Assembly (NCBI GenBank): GCA_949752745.1
Contig: OX457031.1
Span: 26,194,081 to 26,258,080, forward strand
Direction of reading: 5' to 3'
DNA from: Protula sp. h YS-2021
Lineage: Eukaryota > Annelida > Polychaeta > Sabellida > Serpulidae
DNA: 64,000 nucleotides
Of the stretch, positions 1 to 12,829 are shown in pieces. Below the pieces are notes generated by a model. The model had not been told where the DNA came from. It saw only the letters and a list, made by a program, of their open reading frames with translations, and did no database searches. The translations under genes and the position numbers were made by a program. Positions within the stretch are counted from its first letter, which is position 1; every line of letters begins with the position of its first letter.

Positions 1-1989
1 ACATTTGCGTACTAAACACAGAGAATTATAAATAATATTAATTTAGTTTGATTTCTTATTAAATCAAAACATTGGTACGACCCTCGTGAAAGCTGGAACT
101 TGACATACTTGTATTTACTATAAGATTGTGTAAATAATTCTTTGAATACAGAATTATGTTGATCATTTTTCACTCAGTTTTATGACATTCATGCCATACG
201 TTTCTATAAATATATCAATTTTAAGATTGTTAGTACTACAAAGAATTCTTTCTTCTTACTCAGTCTTACACGAACATCAAAAATCATGCGTGAAATTTCT
301 GTAAAGTTAACTAAGAAAAATAGTTTCTGTGCATAGTATTACGTGTTCACATATTTACTTAATTCGTTTTGAAAGACGTTATGGTAAAAAGAACATGGTG
401 GCGTCATGTGTAAAACAAAATTCAAAAGGCATTACAGTCTCTTTACAAAAAGCAGATGGTACTCAGACACATATTACCCAGAACTTCTTAGTAAGAGAAG
501 ATTGTTAAAATGTCAGTGTTTGAATGCAAAGGATATGATATCTCGCAGTCACAAATAAAAAATGTACTAATCTGTTTTCTAAACGTAATTATGCGGAGAA
601 TCCTGCAAAAACTCAAATGTATAGTGATGTCAGTGATGAATCTTTTTTCGTCAGGTCGCTTTATAAAGAGCATCAGTTATGCTTTCACGAAAAGGTTGCA
701 AAAGAGTATTGTGATAGGTGTAATGAAACATAACAGAGTAGTGCACGGTTCAACGTAAAGCATCATTTATTGTGAGATTTTATTTCGTCAGATCTTTAGT
801 ATTTTGCATAAAATTATTTTACAGTCCAATGCAATCTAAGGTTTTATCAAGCCTGAATACATGCGACCAAAAGTGAATGGTACAAAAGTGAATATGCTCA
901 ACGGAAAGTGCAAAGTAAAAAGTGAAAATACTAGAGCAAAAGTAAAAAAAAAACTTACTAGAATGAAAAAAGATAATTTTCATATGTCAATGTATTTGCT
1001 TTCGTTATTGAATTAAATGAAATATGCTATCGAAAAGTGAAACCTAACTGACTTCAGAACTCTGGAAACTGAACAATATAAGCCTAGTACAAGAATTCAT
1101 CTTTTGGTAAGGGAGGGGAACAGTTATATTGATGCCGTTTGTAAATGATATTTACATGTTCATTAATATAAGCTGGGTTTATATGACATCTGGTATCTGG
1201 AATATTTTGCGTTATGTAAGAACTATATATTTTATATTTGGTTGAGTGATACGAAAAAACTATTTGATATTTAGACATTCCCAGTTACCTTCGAATTGCT
1301 GTTAAAGGCGCAGTTAGTTCTAAAACTCGTTAAATTTAATCCAATGTTAATAACATTTGTTGAGAACTTGGTAAGAAGCAACCTTTATGAAACAAAATAA
1401 GGTCCCCTTACAACCATAAAGCCCAAAGTTTTAGCAAAATATCCTAGGGACACAGCACAGATTCTTAAAATAATCGAATTAACTTTACAATGTATGGTTT
1501 GTAAGTCAGAGCATACTAAAAGAGCATTCAGAATAACCAATACCTCTTTCAATTAAGCTGAATTATTTGTTTAATTCAGCTTGTATTTTTGGCGCATCCT
1601 TAGACAAAACAGAACGTATGATGCTTATGGTCTTACAGTAAGAAGCAGACACCATAATAAAGTTGAAGAAATGTATTTTTCATATGATAAGTGTTCACAC
1701 AATGTGACAAGACGTGTACTTAGGTCGGATCGTCTGAAAAACAACGTTGACTTGTGTTTATCTTACTGATTTTGTGGTGCAAACCACCTGATTCTTTTAT
1801 GCATGTAGTTTTTATGCATGTAGTCAATACACTTTGTAATCAATTCGTATTGGTACAATAAGTCTCATGTTCTGCAAACCTATAAATATTTGAAAGCAAG
1901 CAAAGACTTTGAAAAGTAGTTAATAACCATACTTGCAGTAGTAGTTTTTTCAGCATGGTGGAATTTGTCGTTACAGACCTTTTTATCTT
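1..1989. other. AT-rich stretch, no gene recognised
   Basis: I see no convincing coding exon, RNA gene or mobile-element terminus. Open frames are short (up to about 80 codons) and low-complexity. Around 868-950 there is a loose run of AAAGTGAA-like words, too degenerate to call a tandem repeat. Confidence 0.6.
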
Positions 1990-2018
1990 ATGATTAAGAC
2001 TTTGTTTTTCTGTCTGTC

Positions 2019-2206
2019 CGTCTGTCTCTCTCTCTTTCTCTATATCCCTATCTCCCTCTCTCCCATCCTATCTCTCTCTCTCTCTCTTTCTCTCTCCCTC
2101 TCTCTCTCTCCCTCCCTCCCTCTCTCTCTCTCTTTCTCTCTATCCCTCTCTCCCTCCCTCTGTCCCCCTCCCTCCCACTCTCCCTCTCTTTCTCTCGCTC
2201 TCTCGA
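2019..2206. repeat. CT-rich microsatellite, interrupted
   Basis: A pyrimidine tract of (TC)n and (CCCT)n words with interruptions. The serine/leucine-rich frame on the plus strand and the arginine/glutamate-rich frames on the minus strand are products of the repeat, not genes. Confidence 0.9.
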
Positions 2207-2215
2207 AGCCGCGTA

Positions 2216-4184
2216 TAGATGCAGCATACAAAACAAGCGTTTTCAGCTCCTGTTTACTAGTCTGTTTACACATCCAGCCAGAAGAACACGTCAAAGGTTA
2301 GACAGGGAGCAGGACATCCGTACACTTAAAATGTATTTATTAGTCGCAGATCTCCTTCAATTTCCCTTCTGTTCATGGATTTTTGGAGGCATAATTGGGG
2401 AAAAGAGTTGAATGAGGCTCTTCCATTTTTTGATATCTGAAATAAAGTAAGTTTACGCGTGTCGTTCAATGCCCTTCCACTCCTGTTAAACTGTTCGATT
2501 TTTGGAAGACTGATTCAGTTGTCAAAAGATTCAGTCGCGGAATCAGAACCACATGGTAAGTGTTGGGTATGTTTTTTTGCCTCTGCTTATGGAGTAGATG
2601 GTGTAGCGTCGCTTCATCCTTACACTGCTCTCAGTTTGCTTCACCAAAAATTCTCCTTTTCTGTCGACTCCTACGATCTGGCATATAAAAGCACGCGGAT
2701 TCTTGTTTTTTTTTCTTTCATCCATTTTTGTCGCTTCTAAATATCTAACTTTGTTATGTGCTCACTTACAACCGTATCTAAAATGAAGTGATCAAATAAC
2801 GAATTTTAATTTACGAGACAAATAGATACCGACATTATAAAATGGCAATTATAATTAATGGATTCTTCCGGATCATTTCAGAAGACTTGCAGCTCCTAAG
2901 CAGGCTAAGTTTCAAGATCGATTTCTTTAACTACAGACGATATATAGTAAGATGCAAAAGTTAGTAAGATACAAATTACACTAGCCCGAGATTTTAATTG
3001 AGGAATTGATGTTTAGAGATTTATAAAGATTGTTTTACCCTTCCATTAATGTATTTAATAACTCGATCCTTAACCAATGTGTACTAGTCAAGTGAATGGC
3101 AACTCCACATAAGGCATCACATTGAAGTATGGAGTTTGATTTAGACCCGGGTTCAACAAACCGCAATACAGAATAAATGTGAAGTAATTTGCATCATACT
3201 GAATTCAAAAATTGCATTATTTCTGTCATATCGTAGAAATAATTGAAGTATACAATGGGTGTTTTATGCTGGTTCAAGTCTTTCGTTATAGAATCTACAA
3301 TTAAGAACAGTCGAAGTCAACTGAATAAAATGATGTTCTAATTGTATCCATCTTCTGTTCCTAATAGTGAAGACTTCGCCACAAATATTGAACCACTTGG
3401 CTGCTAGCAGCTTCTCTTAAGGTAAATTTGACATGTTTTGGGCCTTTAAAATAATGATTACCTCAACATATTCGTAAGTTGTGACAGTTTTAGCAGCTAG
3501 AAAAATATTGAAGCTGCCCCCCCCCCCCCCCACGGCGCACCCAACCCATTTTCACCTTCCACAGCTATTTATGTTCATGGCTCCTGTCATGACCGCAGTT
3601 CACATGCTTTGTGAGGATATTGATATATGCCATTGTTAATGAAAAACAAAGGGGTCACATCAATGCAACAACACGTATTCATTGATTTCGTAATCCATAG
3701 AAATTTTCCATAAAAACCCACATTTAAAGTATAAAGCGCAAAACTAAGATAATTGCTTGAAGTGCAATGCGTGAAATTCTTTAACACATGCAATGTAGCG
3801 ATAACCCTCCACTCAAGATATTATAAGCCCTCCGCTGTCGTTTCTAAGTCACTTAATTATTACGCCATACTTCATGTATTAATAGCTTCGAATAGAAGCA
3901 GCAGAGCCTCAGTTCCCACATGGTACATCACTGTCTTATTTCACTTCGACATGAAACCTAGATTTTAGCAGCAAGAAAAAATGCCATGCTCAGAAAATCA
4001 CAAAACATCCCAGAGTTGAAAGTTTTACTTCCAGTCTTGCTATCGTGCATTTTAAAGTATGAAATGACATTAATTAAAATTAAAATATCATTAATATTTT
4101 ATTAATGTAGCGTTGGCTTCCCCCTGTCTTGCGAGCAAACGTATTTCGATTTTTCTGTTCTTTGTATATAAACAGCATAAAGGT

Positions 4185-4185
<1 letters not shown>
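2216..4185. other. Non-coding stretch, no gene recognised
   Basis: No supported exon or element end. The only marked feature is a poly-C run at about 3517-3531. Confidence 0.55.

Positions 4186-4186
<1 letters not shown>

Positions 4187-4245
<59 letters not shown>
4187..4245. repeat. (CA)n-(TA)n compound microsatellite
   Basis: A short CACACA run passes directly into an alternating TA tract. A hairpin-forming inverted repeat lies immediately after it. Confidence 0.9.
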
Positions 4246-4281
4246 TCTTGTCTATATACATATATATGTAGACAAGAGTAT
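4244..4281. repeat. Inverted repeat (hairpin) beside the TA tract
   Basis: The arms ACTCTTGTCTA and TAGACAAGAGT are perfect complements of 11 bp, separated by a TA-rich loop of about 14 bp. With the flanking TA tract this should extrude easily. No function is evident. Confidence 0.7.
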
Positions 4282-4984
4282 TAAATGTATATTCATTGCA
4301 CAAATTGCTCGTGATTATGCATTTAATACTTTTATCAGTGCACACCACTGTATTAAAAATAATATTAATATGCAATAAAACGTTATTCGAGACACATATG
4401 AATAGCTACTCAAACGCAACGAAGTGAGTGATGATTCCTTTCTAAATTCCCACATTTTGTTACTATATGAAACCCTTGCATAATCTGAACATTTGACAGC
4501 AGAAAACATTTCAGATCACAAAATATATTTCTTACTGTTTCTTACAGTTAGCATTATGCACAACATGTTTGTATATATTTTGTATCATTCTTAGCTTTTT
4601 AGTACACACAGATGTGAGAATGAGATGAAGTGTGAATAAGGTGAAGGACTAATTTCCTGAGACCTAGTTAAAAACTGTTTGAACTGGTCAGACAACTTTT
4701 GGTATTGCTTTTTATAAATCAGTCATTTCTAGATTCCTTATGGCGTATTCTCCAAATATCAGAGCGCTGGATGAAGAAATAAAGCGTTATTGTAATTATT
4801 CTGGAAGTAAAGAGAACGTTTATACCATAGTCTTATACTAAATGTCAGTAAAATATTGCACATAGACAATTTCTGGTATAGTTTCTAGTGTCACTGTGAT
4901 TAATTCAGGTCTCTCGGTGTTGATTGAATATCATAAAATATAAATAAAGTTTTTCACTTAGGGGGAAATGAAACACACAAATTT

Positions 4985-5244
4985 TTATATGAGATATCCC
5001 AATGTGACATTTTCCATGTCGGTATTACCGGATTTTAATAGGACAGTGTCCCTGTATTTCAGTGTTTCTCCAATTGCAGCTGTCGGTATGTCAAGCTTAA
5101 CGTACCCGATTCTGTCGCCCTGGTGAGCACTTGATGCACTTAGTATTCTCTCACTGTCTTCCGTTATATTCACTGTCAGCTTTATTGAGAGTGTAAATTT
5201 TGAGAGAGGAGTTTGATTTTCAAAATAATTCGTGAAATTGGTTC
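4985..5244 (-). CDS. Candidate terminal coding exon, unidentified protein
   Basis: Read on the minus strand, an open frame starts directly after a good splice acceptor (pyrimidine-rich run ending CTCTCAG, cut between 5245 and 5244) and runs to a TAA at 4985. The roughly 85 residues contain several N-glycosylation sequons (NFT, NIT, NVT) and alternating hydrophobic residues typical of an extracellular beta-rich domain. A segment resembling SAHQGDRIGYVKLDIP recalls repeat domains of adhesion or cell-surface proteins, but I cannot assign a family. The exon begins in phase 1, so at least one upstream exon is needed at higher coordinates. I did not find it with confidence; the open frames at 7738-8093 are possible but unconvincing. 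No AATAAA was checked systematically downstream. It could be an exon remnant. Confidence 0.4.
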
Positions 5245-5249
5245 CTGAG

Positions 5250-6230
5250 AGCGTTAAGTCGCAACAGTAATGAGAATAAAAATAAAACACTTTCACATAC
5301 ACACTTAAATTGCCGACAAAACAGAACTAAAATTGTTCACTAAGTATTAATCCAAGCAACAGTATGGTGTTCAAGCAAGCGACAACATTCCATAAACAAG
5401 GCCTTGTTATAGATTTTCTTTTATTTTTATTGAAAAGTCGGAAAATTCAGTAACCTTCTGACGCATCAAATTCAAAAGAAACTGAGCAGCTGGAAAACGT
5501 TGCTCAGAAGGCTTCGTATAAGCCTTGGTTATTTGCATGACAGACTGAAAGCATGGAAGTGTTTCGAAGTCGCAGCAACTTGCATTTTGAAACAAAAGAT
5601 TTGCGGTGCAATTCGTCCGAATCTATTTGAATTAGCACACCGTCTGAGCTGAAGAAGGCCCCAAAGGATATCTATGAGCGTATTAACGCCAACCCAACAA
5701 ATGTCCGAAAATAACGTATACTTCATTTCGAAAGTATGACGTTCAAAGATTTGGTTCATAGTGCATCTCTTAATCGATAAGACGATCAATATGCATACAA
5801 TAAAGCAGGCGGTTGATGGCAGTTTTGTTTAAGTGTTGAAGAAGCCTGCGTAATACATTACTCACATCGACACCTTCCTGGCTGTAGAAAAGTTTTCTAG
5901 GAATAATTAAAACATGGTCACTGATTTTTCCATTGTCTTTTACGTTCTTTTCTTAGTTACGGATGAACGATAATTTTCAGTCTGATATAAGAATGGTGTC
6001 TCAGTGAATTTGGTTGCCCCGGCAGCATGATTACTTATTCAAAGACAAGTGGTTCTTTGACATTGAGGATTAGTGAGCAATTAATTTGTAGGTCTACAGA
6101 TTTGAATAAGAATCCTTCGCTTACACAAACGAGTGTCTTATAAACCACTACAACACGCAGGTGAACTGACAGCGTAACATTTTATAAATGCCATTCTGCA
6201 CATTTCTAATAATCAATATAATGTGCTTAA
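5250..6230. other. No gene recognised
   Basis: Two overlapping minus-strand frames at 5407-5789 have mixed amino-acid composition but no recognisable motif, splice context or family resemblance. They may be a decayed mobile-element fragment. Confidence 0.4.
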
Positions 6231-6322
6231 TGACCATACCCTTGATTTGTAATTGATTGTTTAGTATTCTGTATTTTGTTTAAGATGACCATACCCTTCA
6301 TTTGTAATTGATTGTTTGGAAT
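6231..6322. repeat. Two-copy direct repeat
   Basis: The phrase ATGACCATACCCTT followed by ATTTGTAATTGATTGTTT (G or C at the junction) occurs twice with a period of about 57 bp. It is a small local duplication. Confidence 0.7.
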
Positions 6323-6329
6323 TTGTAAT

Positions 6330-9300
6330 TTGTATTTTGGTATAGATACAAATGCCGAATAGCACCCTGTGCTTTTCCTGAATACCTTATAAAAGTGGCG
6401 CATCTTATAAGAGCTCCTCAGCCACAATGTTTGCATGAATTCAAAGACAAAACATAACATGAGCAGTCTGTTGTGACATATAAGAAGTAACCAATCAATT
6501 TAAAGGTATGATAATGATCATTCCATTGTTATATTTAGCCCAGATTCGTAGAATATTTAGCATCGATTCTTTGCTCAGAAAGCACGCTAATTTTCTCCTA
6601 AAACTTGTTTTAGGTCAGGTACAAGATTGTGTATTATGTTGCCAGAATACACTGTTTTTCACCATTTAACCGTGATATAATTTCCTAATACCGAAATGTT
6701 TTGGTTTAATATCGAAATATGGCATGTACAAGTAGAGCTGTGTGGAAAGTGTTAGCGATCTCTCAGGCAGGCAGGTACTGCATAATGTATGAACCAATCT
6801 TACATGTAATTATAACCCTAGAGTGCTTGCCACTCTGTCGCTTATTTTACATATTGTTCTTAAGGAGGTCGGTTGATGCTTTTCAGCCCCTTTCATTGGC
6901 AGGTTTAATTGATGATCATTTGATAAGCCGATCTACTCAATCATAACAGGAGAGGCGGGTTGAGTGGTGCTGGCGGCGATAATGTCTGAGAGATCAAACT
7001 TTAAAAAAAGCGTTGCCATACATACTCATAGACTTTAAGCTCTAAAAATTGAAAACAAAAATTACAAAATACGATGGTAATGGGAAATAATTGCGTTTTT
7101 GATTGAAGAAGTCACCCATTAGCCCACCCGAACCCCCACAAAATCCTTCAAAATGACATAAAGGAATGAGCAAACAGCATATTATGCTATCAGTTGTATT
7201 GCTAACAAGAATTACCAGTATTGCAATTCATTTGATTCTCGACTTAAAGAATATGTTATACGGTGTCGGTGGAGTGTAACATTTTTAGTATTGGCAGGAG
7301 TGTGACTGTTTGTGATGAATCCAAAATAGATATTACCTCAGTGCCTAATTTATTGTTTTTATTGTACACTTTAATGTGTCTAGTGATTAAAAACGCAACG
7401 GTTGCTGCAAAAATTACAGTGAAATTATTCACATCTGGAATTCATCCTGAAACAAGAGGCTCAACGAGTGACTCCGACTGTTACCTGCTTTGACTGAATT
7501 CTTGCTCAGTTCCTTTTCTTCTTTTCTTGTGAACATTGCTACGTCTGTCTGAGCTACTGACGTCCATTGACCAATGTTCAATCTTTATAAAAAGTTACAG
7601 CTGTTTGTTTTTCGCCTCGACCAAATCGCAACGCCTATTCAACGTATTATCGTGACGATAGACAGATGTCCGGATTTTACTGCATATGGAAGCCCAAGCA
7701 AAGTCTTACGTCGAGACTCGGCAGCAATGAGATGTCTTTAAAAAAATATGGTAAAATGATAATTTAGACATGAAAATCTAAAGGACGTGCAATTTATTGT
7801 ACACATTTGAAAATAGGCATGAAATGTGACATTGTTACAGATTTTAACTTTCGGGCCAAGGGCGGGGTTAATTTGATGGAAGAGCAACCCTGGTATCTCA
7901 AGAATGTCAACTTTCCCATGCCTATGCAACAACTGTTCGCGACGTCCATCCAAAGTTTTGAGAAAACGTTTTCTCTATTTTCGTGCAAGCCAAATCCAAA
8001 CGTTAATTCGTCGTTTGATCGCGTGTTCTTTTCAACATCTATACACTGTTTTATGTTTACTAGGCATTTTGGAAATAGTAGTGAGTGTGGCACTTTTAGA
8101 TACTAGGCCATACAGATGTAAAACGATATATTCAAACAGTGTGGAAGTTGTACTTTAATTTTGAAATAAATGTACAATTTAGAGCGAGCTGCCATATGGA
8201 TATCGTACCCGAAAGGTGGCCACTCCTGAATAATCGTCTGTACAATGCGGTTTCTAATGCAGAAGTTAATGATAACATCGGCAGAGCTGGATGCTGAGCT
8301 GAATGCCCGGTGTTTTTGAGTGTTTAGCAAAAATCCTTCACGTGGCGAGTAGAATTACTTGATTTCTGCTGGCAATGCCTTGAGAATTCATATTAATATT
8401 TGATACCTTCACGCGATACCTCAAGGGAAGCCAATGCTGATTCCAATGGGATATGGTCATATTCTTTCCTATATAATTAGTCTGGCTGGATTATTTGCAG
8501 AGACTATAATTCTTGGCGCTCCCTTAAAGTGATGCCATGAAGCATTCGTTTTTTTCTTCAGTCGACATTAAGAGAAAAACTAAGGCTTTACTACCTTTAT
8601 GTATCAAGATGATACAAAATTCATTCGCATAAAAGACTTTGTGAAAAAGTGCCAAACATCAAAATTATTTTAAAAGCCACAAGCTAATGTCTATTTGCCC
8701 AAACTGGATAAAGTGTTTTAAGAGATCTAAAAGGAGTGTCTGGGAGATGCACTTCATGAATTAAAATGGTGACAAAAAAAGCCAAAAGCATTCGTGAAAT
8801 TTCACATTTCACAATGATGCCCAAGGCAATGTGAAATGTCAAATCCTATCACAGGCAGGATTTTCCACAAGCACTTTCTTTCATTTTTTTGTCTAGTTTC
8901 TTTTATCCGTTGCAGTCTCAAACCATACTTGTGTAGTGCTCCACAGACAACAAAAAAGTCCGCAAATCTTGTCAACAACGTTTCTCGTGGCAGTTATTTC
9001 TAGATTTGTACATATAAATCTGTCTATGCAGCATTTTTATCTACAATACAAAATTCGTGGTACAATAAGATCTCAGACCCTGTACCCATGAAATCTGCTC
9101 ACAAACGATCATAACAGTGCTGTTCGTTTTATGAAAACCATGCCCTGAAATATATTTTCAAAACGAATAGTTCTTTTAACGCCACAAGCCATACGTGTAT
9201 ATTTTCATTACAGGGGGCATCTGGAAATTACTTTCGTGAGGCAATGAGAGTTTTTTTACTATTTTCTCTTTGGCATATAATCGAGCATACTGAGAACTCA

Positions 9301-11025
9301 ACAAAACAAATGTTCTTCAGTTTACAGCACGAAGCTATTGGTACACCTGCAGCCTCTTTCTTACTGTAACTGAATAATCCAAGTCTAAAAAGATATAATT
9401 ATATTAAATTGCCTTCACATTATCTTTAAAGAAATTGCCCTAAGTAATTACATTCTATATTGGCATTGTATATTTATTCTTTTAAGGTACAAACCTCTAA
9501 TAAAAGCCAATTACACTGCCATTAATGTGCTTAAAATCTGTTAATGTTAGCAAACATCCTTTTATAGGCTTGTCAGAATGAAATAAGCACAGCGGCTTTA
9601 ATCTTAAACTATGGATTGGTTTGGCAATGAAGCATTTAATTTTATCGAAAGTTTGACACATGTCGTGTTCATCATATAATATTTTTATGTTTAATTTCAT
9701 GTGTTTTCTTTATCATATTCATTTTACTTCGATAATGTATTCTTCGGCTACTAAACAAATTTTTAAGGTGTCTGTCACGCCATAGAGCTCAGGCAATTCC
9801 AATCTACAGCTATTTTTTGAAAACGTACAGACGCTCGCAAACGTCATTCTGTGTTATAGGTTCTGAAAATGCGTTGATTATTAATTTTGAAAACCTACAC
9901 CATTGCTTAATGGATATTTGTTAATAATGCAAGGAAAAGGATTGACCATAATACGACATGTAGGAATATGACAATTTAAAAAAAGACAACATGGAATAAG
10001 AAAAGAGTAGGATCTTCTATAATGTACATAAAATCTTCTACATAAATACCACGGTTAATGTTAAAAATCTTATGACTCAAATGGAATTTAATGCATCAAA
10101 TTTATTTGCAGTTCGACTTTTTATAATTCCCTTTCTTGATAGATAAAGTGTTTGACATTTAGTTTTTTTCATTCCCGTAAGATAGTTCCGCACATTTTGA
10201 AATAGTGTGGCTTATAGACAGACCACAGCTATTGTTTTATATGATGAATATTTACAATTCAACATGAAAATGCTTTTAATCTAAGGATGTGTTGTGACTT
10301 TTTGAAGTATTTTATCAAAGGTTTCTTCCATCACCGATTGAATTCAAAACAATGCTAGACTAATAATAATATCTATCATTATTCTGACAGTTCATATTAA
10401 TCTTCAATTTAAAATAACAAAGGCTTCCATACAGAATGTTCTCTTTATTTTTTCTCCAAAACAAAAGCTTTAAACTCAGCTGAATCGGAAACACACGTTT
10501 TATGTTGAAAAAATTATCAGCTTCAAGTGATAACCTTTAACTTACTATCTCAATGATTAATGAAAATGGGTATAATATGCTCCAGCGGATATTTATATCA
10601 ATGCATAGATGACGTCACGACGAAACAAACACCTTATTTTCATTAGCGTTTTGTGGGGACGCCAAACAATACATAATTAAGAATTATGCTTCACACTGTT
10701 AATGATTTGCATTACTTCTCGGAGATTTAAGGCTCCTAAGGTGAAATAAAACGCGCGGTTAAAACGTTTTTTTCTGTGAAAAAGTAATTACATGGCGTAA
10801 AAATATAGAACCTCTCATCATAAAGACAGTTTTTATATTGTAAAACTTAATATTACTCAAACGCTAATAAACATTATAATAAGAAAACCAAGTGAAAGAC
10901 ATCACTGGAGAAACAGAGTATACGTTAGAATACGCAAAGGAAGTTAACTAAATGGAAAATGTAGCGCGTGAGTTCACTTGCCTACTTCCTATTTTGGCAT
11001 GTACTACAAAGTAAAATAAATCATT
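6330..11025. other. Long AT-rich stretch, nothing recognised
   Basis: I found no supported exon, RNA gene, element terminus or long repeat. At 7738-8106 open frames of about 70-100 codons overlap on both strands, but neither has a convincing motif or splice signals. Confidence 0.5.
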
Positions 11026-11028
11026 ATC

Positions 11029-11237
11029 TTTTTTTAAAGGGATGGCCGGAAGACTCACTTGTGCTAATTTTGAATTCCGTGGTGGTGAATAATCCTGTGC
11101 AGTCGCTTAGCTGAGGCAATATGAGCGAAGGTCAATCCCCCGCTTTCCACCCCTGGCCAGATTCGAACCAGAGACCATAGGATTACAGGACCAACGCTCT
11201 ACAGACTGAGCTAACCGTCACCCCCTACCGTCCCATC
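11029..11237 (-). mobile_element. tRNA-derived SINE (minus strand)
   Basis: On the minus strand the 5' part is a tRNA-like head with a clear box A (TTAGCTCAGTCTGTAGAGCG) and box B (GGTTCGAATCT), the internal RNA polymerase III promoter. An unrelated body of about 110 bp follows, then an A-rich tail (TTTAAAAAAA). The anticodon-loop region reads CTGTAA, like a tRNA with a TGT anticodon, but the 5' GGGGTGA has no complementary 3' strand, so no acceptor stem can form. That excludes a working tRNA gene. A target-site duplication is not clear; ATCAT...ATCTT-like words flank both ends. Confidence 0.75.
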
Positions 11238-12042
11238 ATCTTACCTTATGCCTTCTTTACCTTAGTTAAGAGCAAATAAAATGTAGTTAGAAAGAACAAT
11301 GAGAGAAATCAGAATCACACTGTTCATATCACAGCATTGCGTAGTGTGTTTTGAGAGCTCATCTGACACTATAACGCACAGGTTTCAAGTGTTTCTTGCT
11401 GATCACTGCTAACAAACAATGCATAATAAAATTTTCTCACTAGTCAATGATTTTTATTGTGCCTTCGTGCTAAAATGGGAATGCAATGATCTTGTTAGAA
11501 AAGCTACGTCAGTTGTTCGCGTTTTTTGCAGAAAATGCTTAGTTGCACTGATAATTGTTTTGAATCTGTTGATTCAATTCTGCCGATGCTTATTGTGGAT
11601 ATATAATAGTGTTATATAAAATGCTCTAGTGTTCTATGCTTGTACAGTTCATCAACAATTATAAAATAGTGTTCTAATTCAGTAGAACAGTACAGAGTTT
11701 ATCATTTTTATTTTTATTTAGCAAATATACGAAGAACTCATTTTAATCCTCAAAAACACAATTATGAGAATTGAGAAATTATGAGAATTACATAAACACA
11801 AGTAATAAATAATTTGAATTTTCTTTTCGGGCGACTTTGTTCACACTATTAATATTAATACGTAATAATATTAACAGAAAGGAATTTGCATAAAAATTTT
11901 CATTATTAATATGCTTTTGGGATATATAATATTTAATCAAAATAGTATGATAGTCTTTCTTACCCAATAGAAATTTCTATTAATTAAAGACAAAATTTTC
12001 AACAGTCAATATGCTGAGGCATCCATAAATTATATCTTAGTG

Positions 12043-12464
12043 TATATGTTACAGGGAATCTGTGTAATTAGGGATTTCACGAAATCCCTAGGGAATTCGT
12101 GTAAAGAATCAGCTCATATTGATTATAAAACTATTTTGAAAAATTATCCATTCAGAAAGGCTGTTCAGTGGTTCTTCAAAACTGTGTATCCCTTTTCAAG
12201 TCGAAAGGAATTGGAATTTATAACATCATTATCCAAAATAACAGAATTTGGCGTGAAATGTGACGTAAGTTACATAGGATAAAAAATGTCGCTAAATTCG
12301 GGTACTGAAGTATCTCATGAATGATAGTTTGGTTATCGACTCCTTTGAGTATATTAATTCAAAATCTACTATTAAACATCGAAATTGATTGAGCAAGTTA
12401 TTACACGAATCCACTAGGGATTTCATGAAATCCCTAATTTCACAGATTCCCTGTAACACATATA
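12043..12464. mobile_element. Non-autonomous TIR element (MITE) with palindromic ends
   Basis: Terminal inverted repeats of about 62 bp lie at 12043-12104 and 12401-12464. Both start near TTACAGGGAATCTGTG and carry an internal palindrome of the form AGGGATTTCNYGAAATCCCT. The enclosed 300 bp has an 80-codon frame that reads into the left repeat and shows no transposase motif. The superfamily is not assigned. Confidence 0.8.
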
Positions 12465-12613
12465 AGTGTAGTATTTGAATGTCAATTCTTAAAATATAGT
12501 GTTTTATTATTTATTGTTATGTTGCTATTATTTTCACAACACTCCTGCAAATATGGCATGACCATGAATTTCTCGAAAATACTTAGTGCTCTGATCTCAT
12601 TTCTTTATACAAG

Positions 12614-12823
12614 GGTGAGATCTCCATGAAGTCAATGACACAGTTAGAATGCCAAATTAAGTGCATGCATCATATTGTTCCATTTTGCTGTGCATTACAG
12701 GATTATTGGGGCAAGTTAGCTTTCTTTAATATGATGATGCCAGAGTCTCCAAATAACGATCTGTGCTTGATTTCACTTGACCTATTTGACCAAATAAATG
12801 AATTTACAATTGTCTGTATTTGA
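12614..12823 (+). CDS. Possible PAN/apple-like exon or remnant
   Basis: An open frame follows an acceptor-like TTTATACAAG and has the cysteine spacing C-x3-C-x7-C-C, then about 26 residues, then C. A LECQIKC-like opening recalls PAN/apple domains, in which a leading C-x3-C pair is followed by a later cysteine. The frame ends at TGA. I found no partner exon, and the middle of the frame is not typical. It may be chance or a degraded exon. Confidence 0.22.
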   Translation, partial: GEISMKSMTQLECQIKCMHHIVPFCCALQDYWGKLAFFNMMMPESPNNDLCLISLDLFDQINEFTIVCI

Positions 12824-12829
12824 TAAGAT

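Noticed and set aside
7738..8106. Overlapping frames on both strands
   Set aside because: Composition is plausible, but I see no recognised motif, no convincing splice pair and no phase-compatible link to the exon at 4985-5244.
11152..11225. Functional tRNA gene
   Set aside because: Boxes A and B are good, but the acceptor stem has no pairing partner and the T stem is poor. The following body and A-rich tail indicate a SINE.
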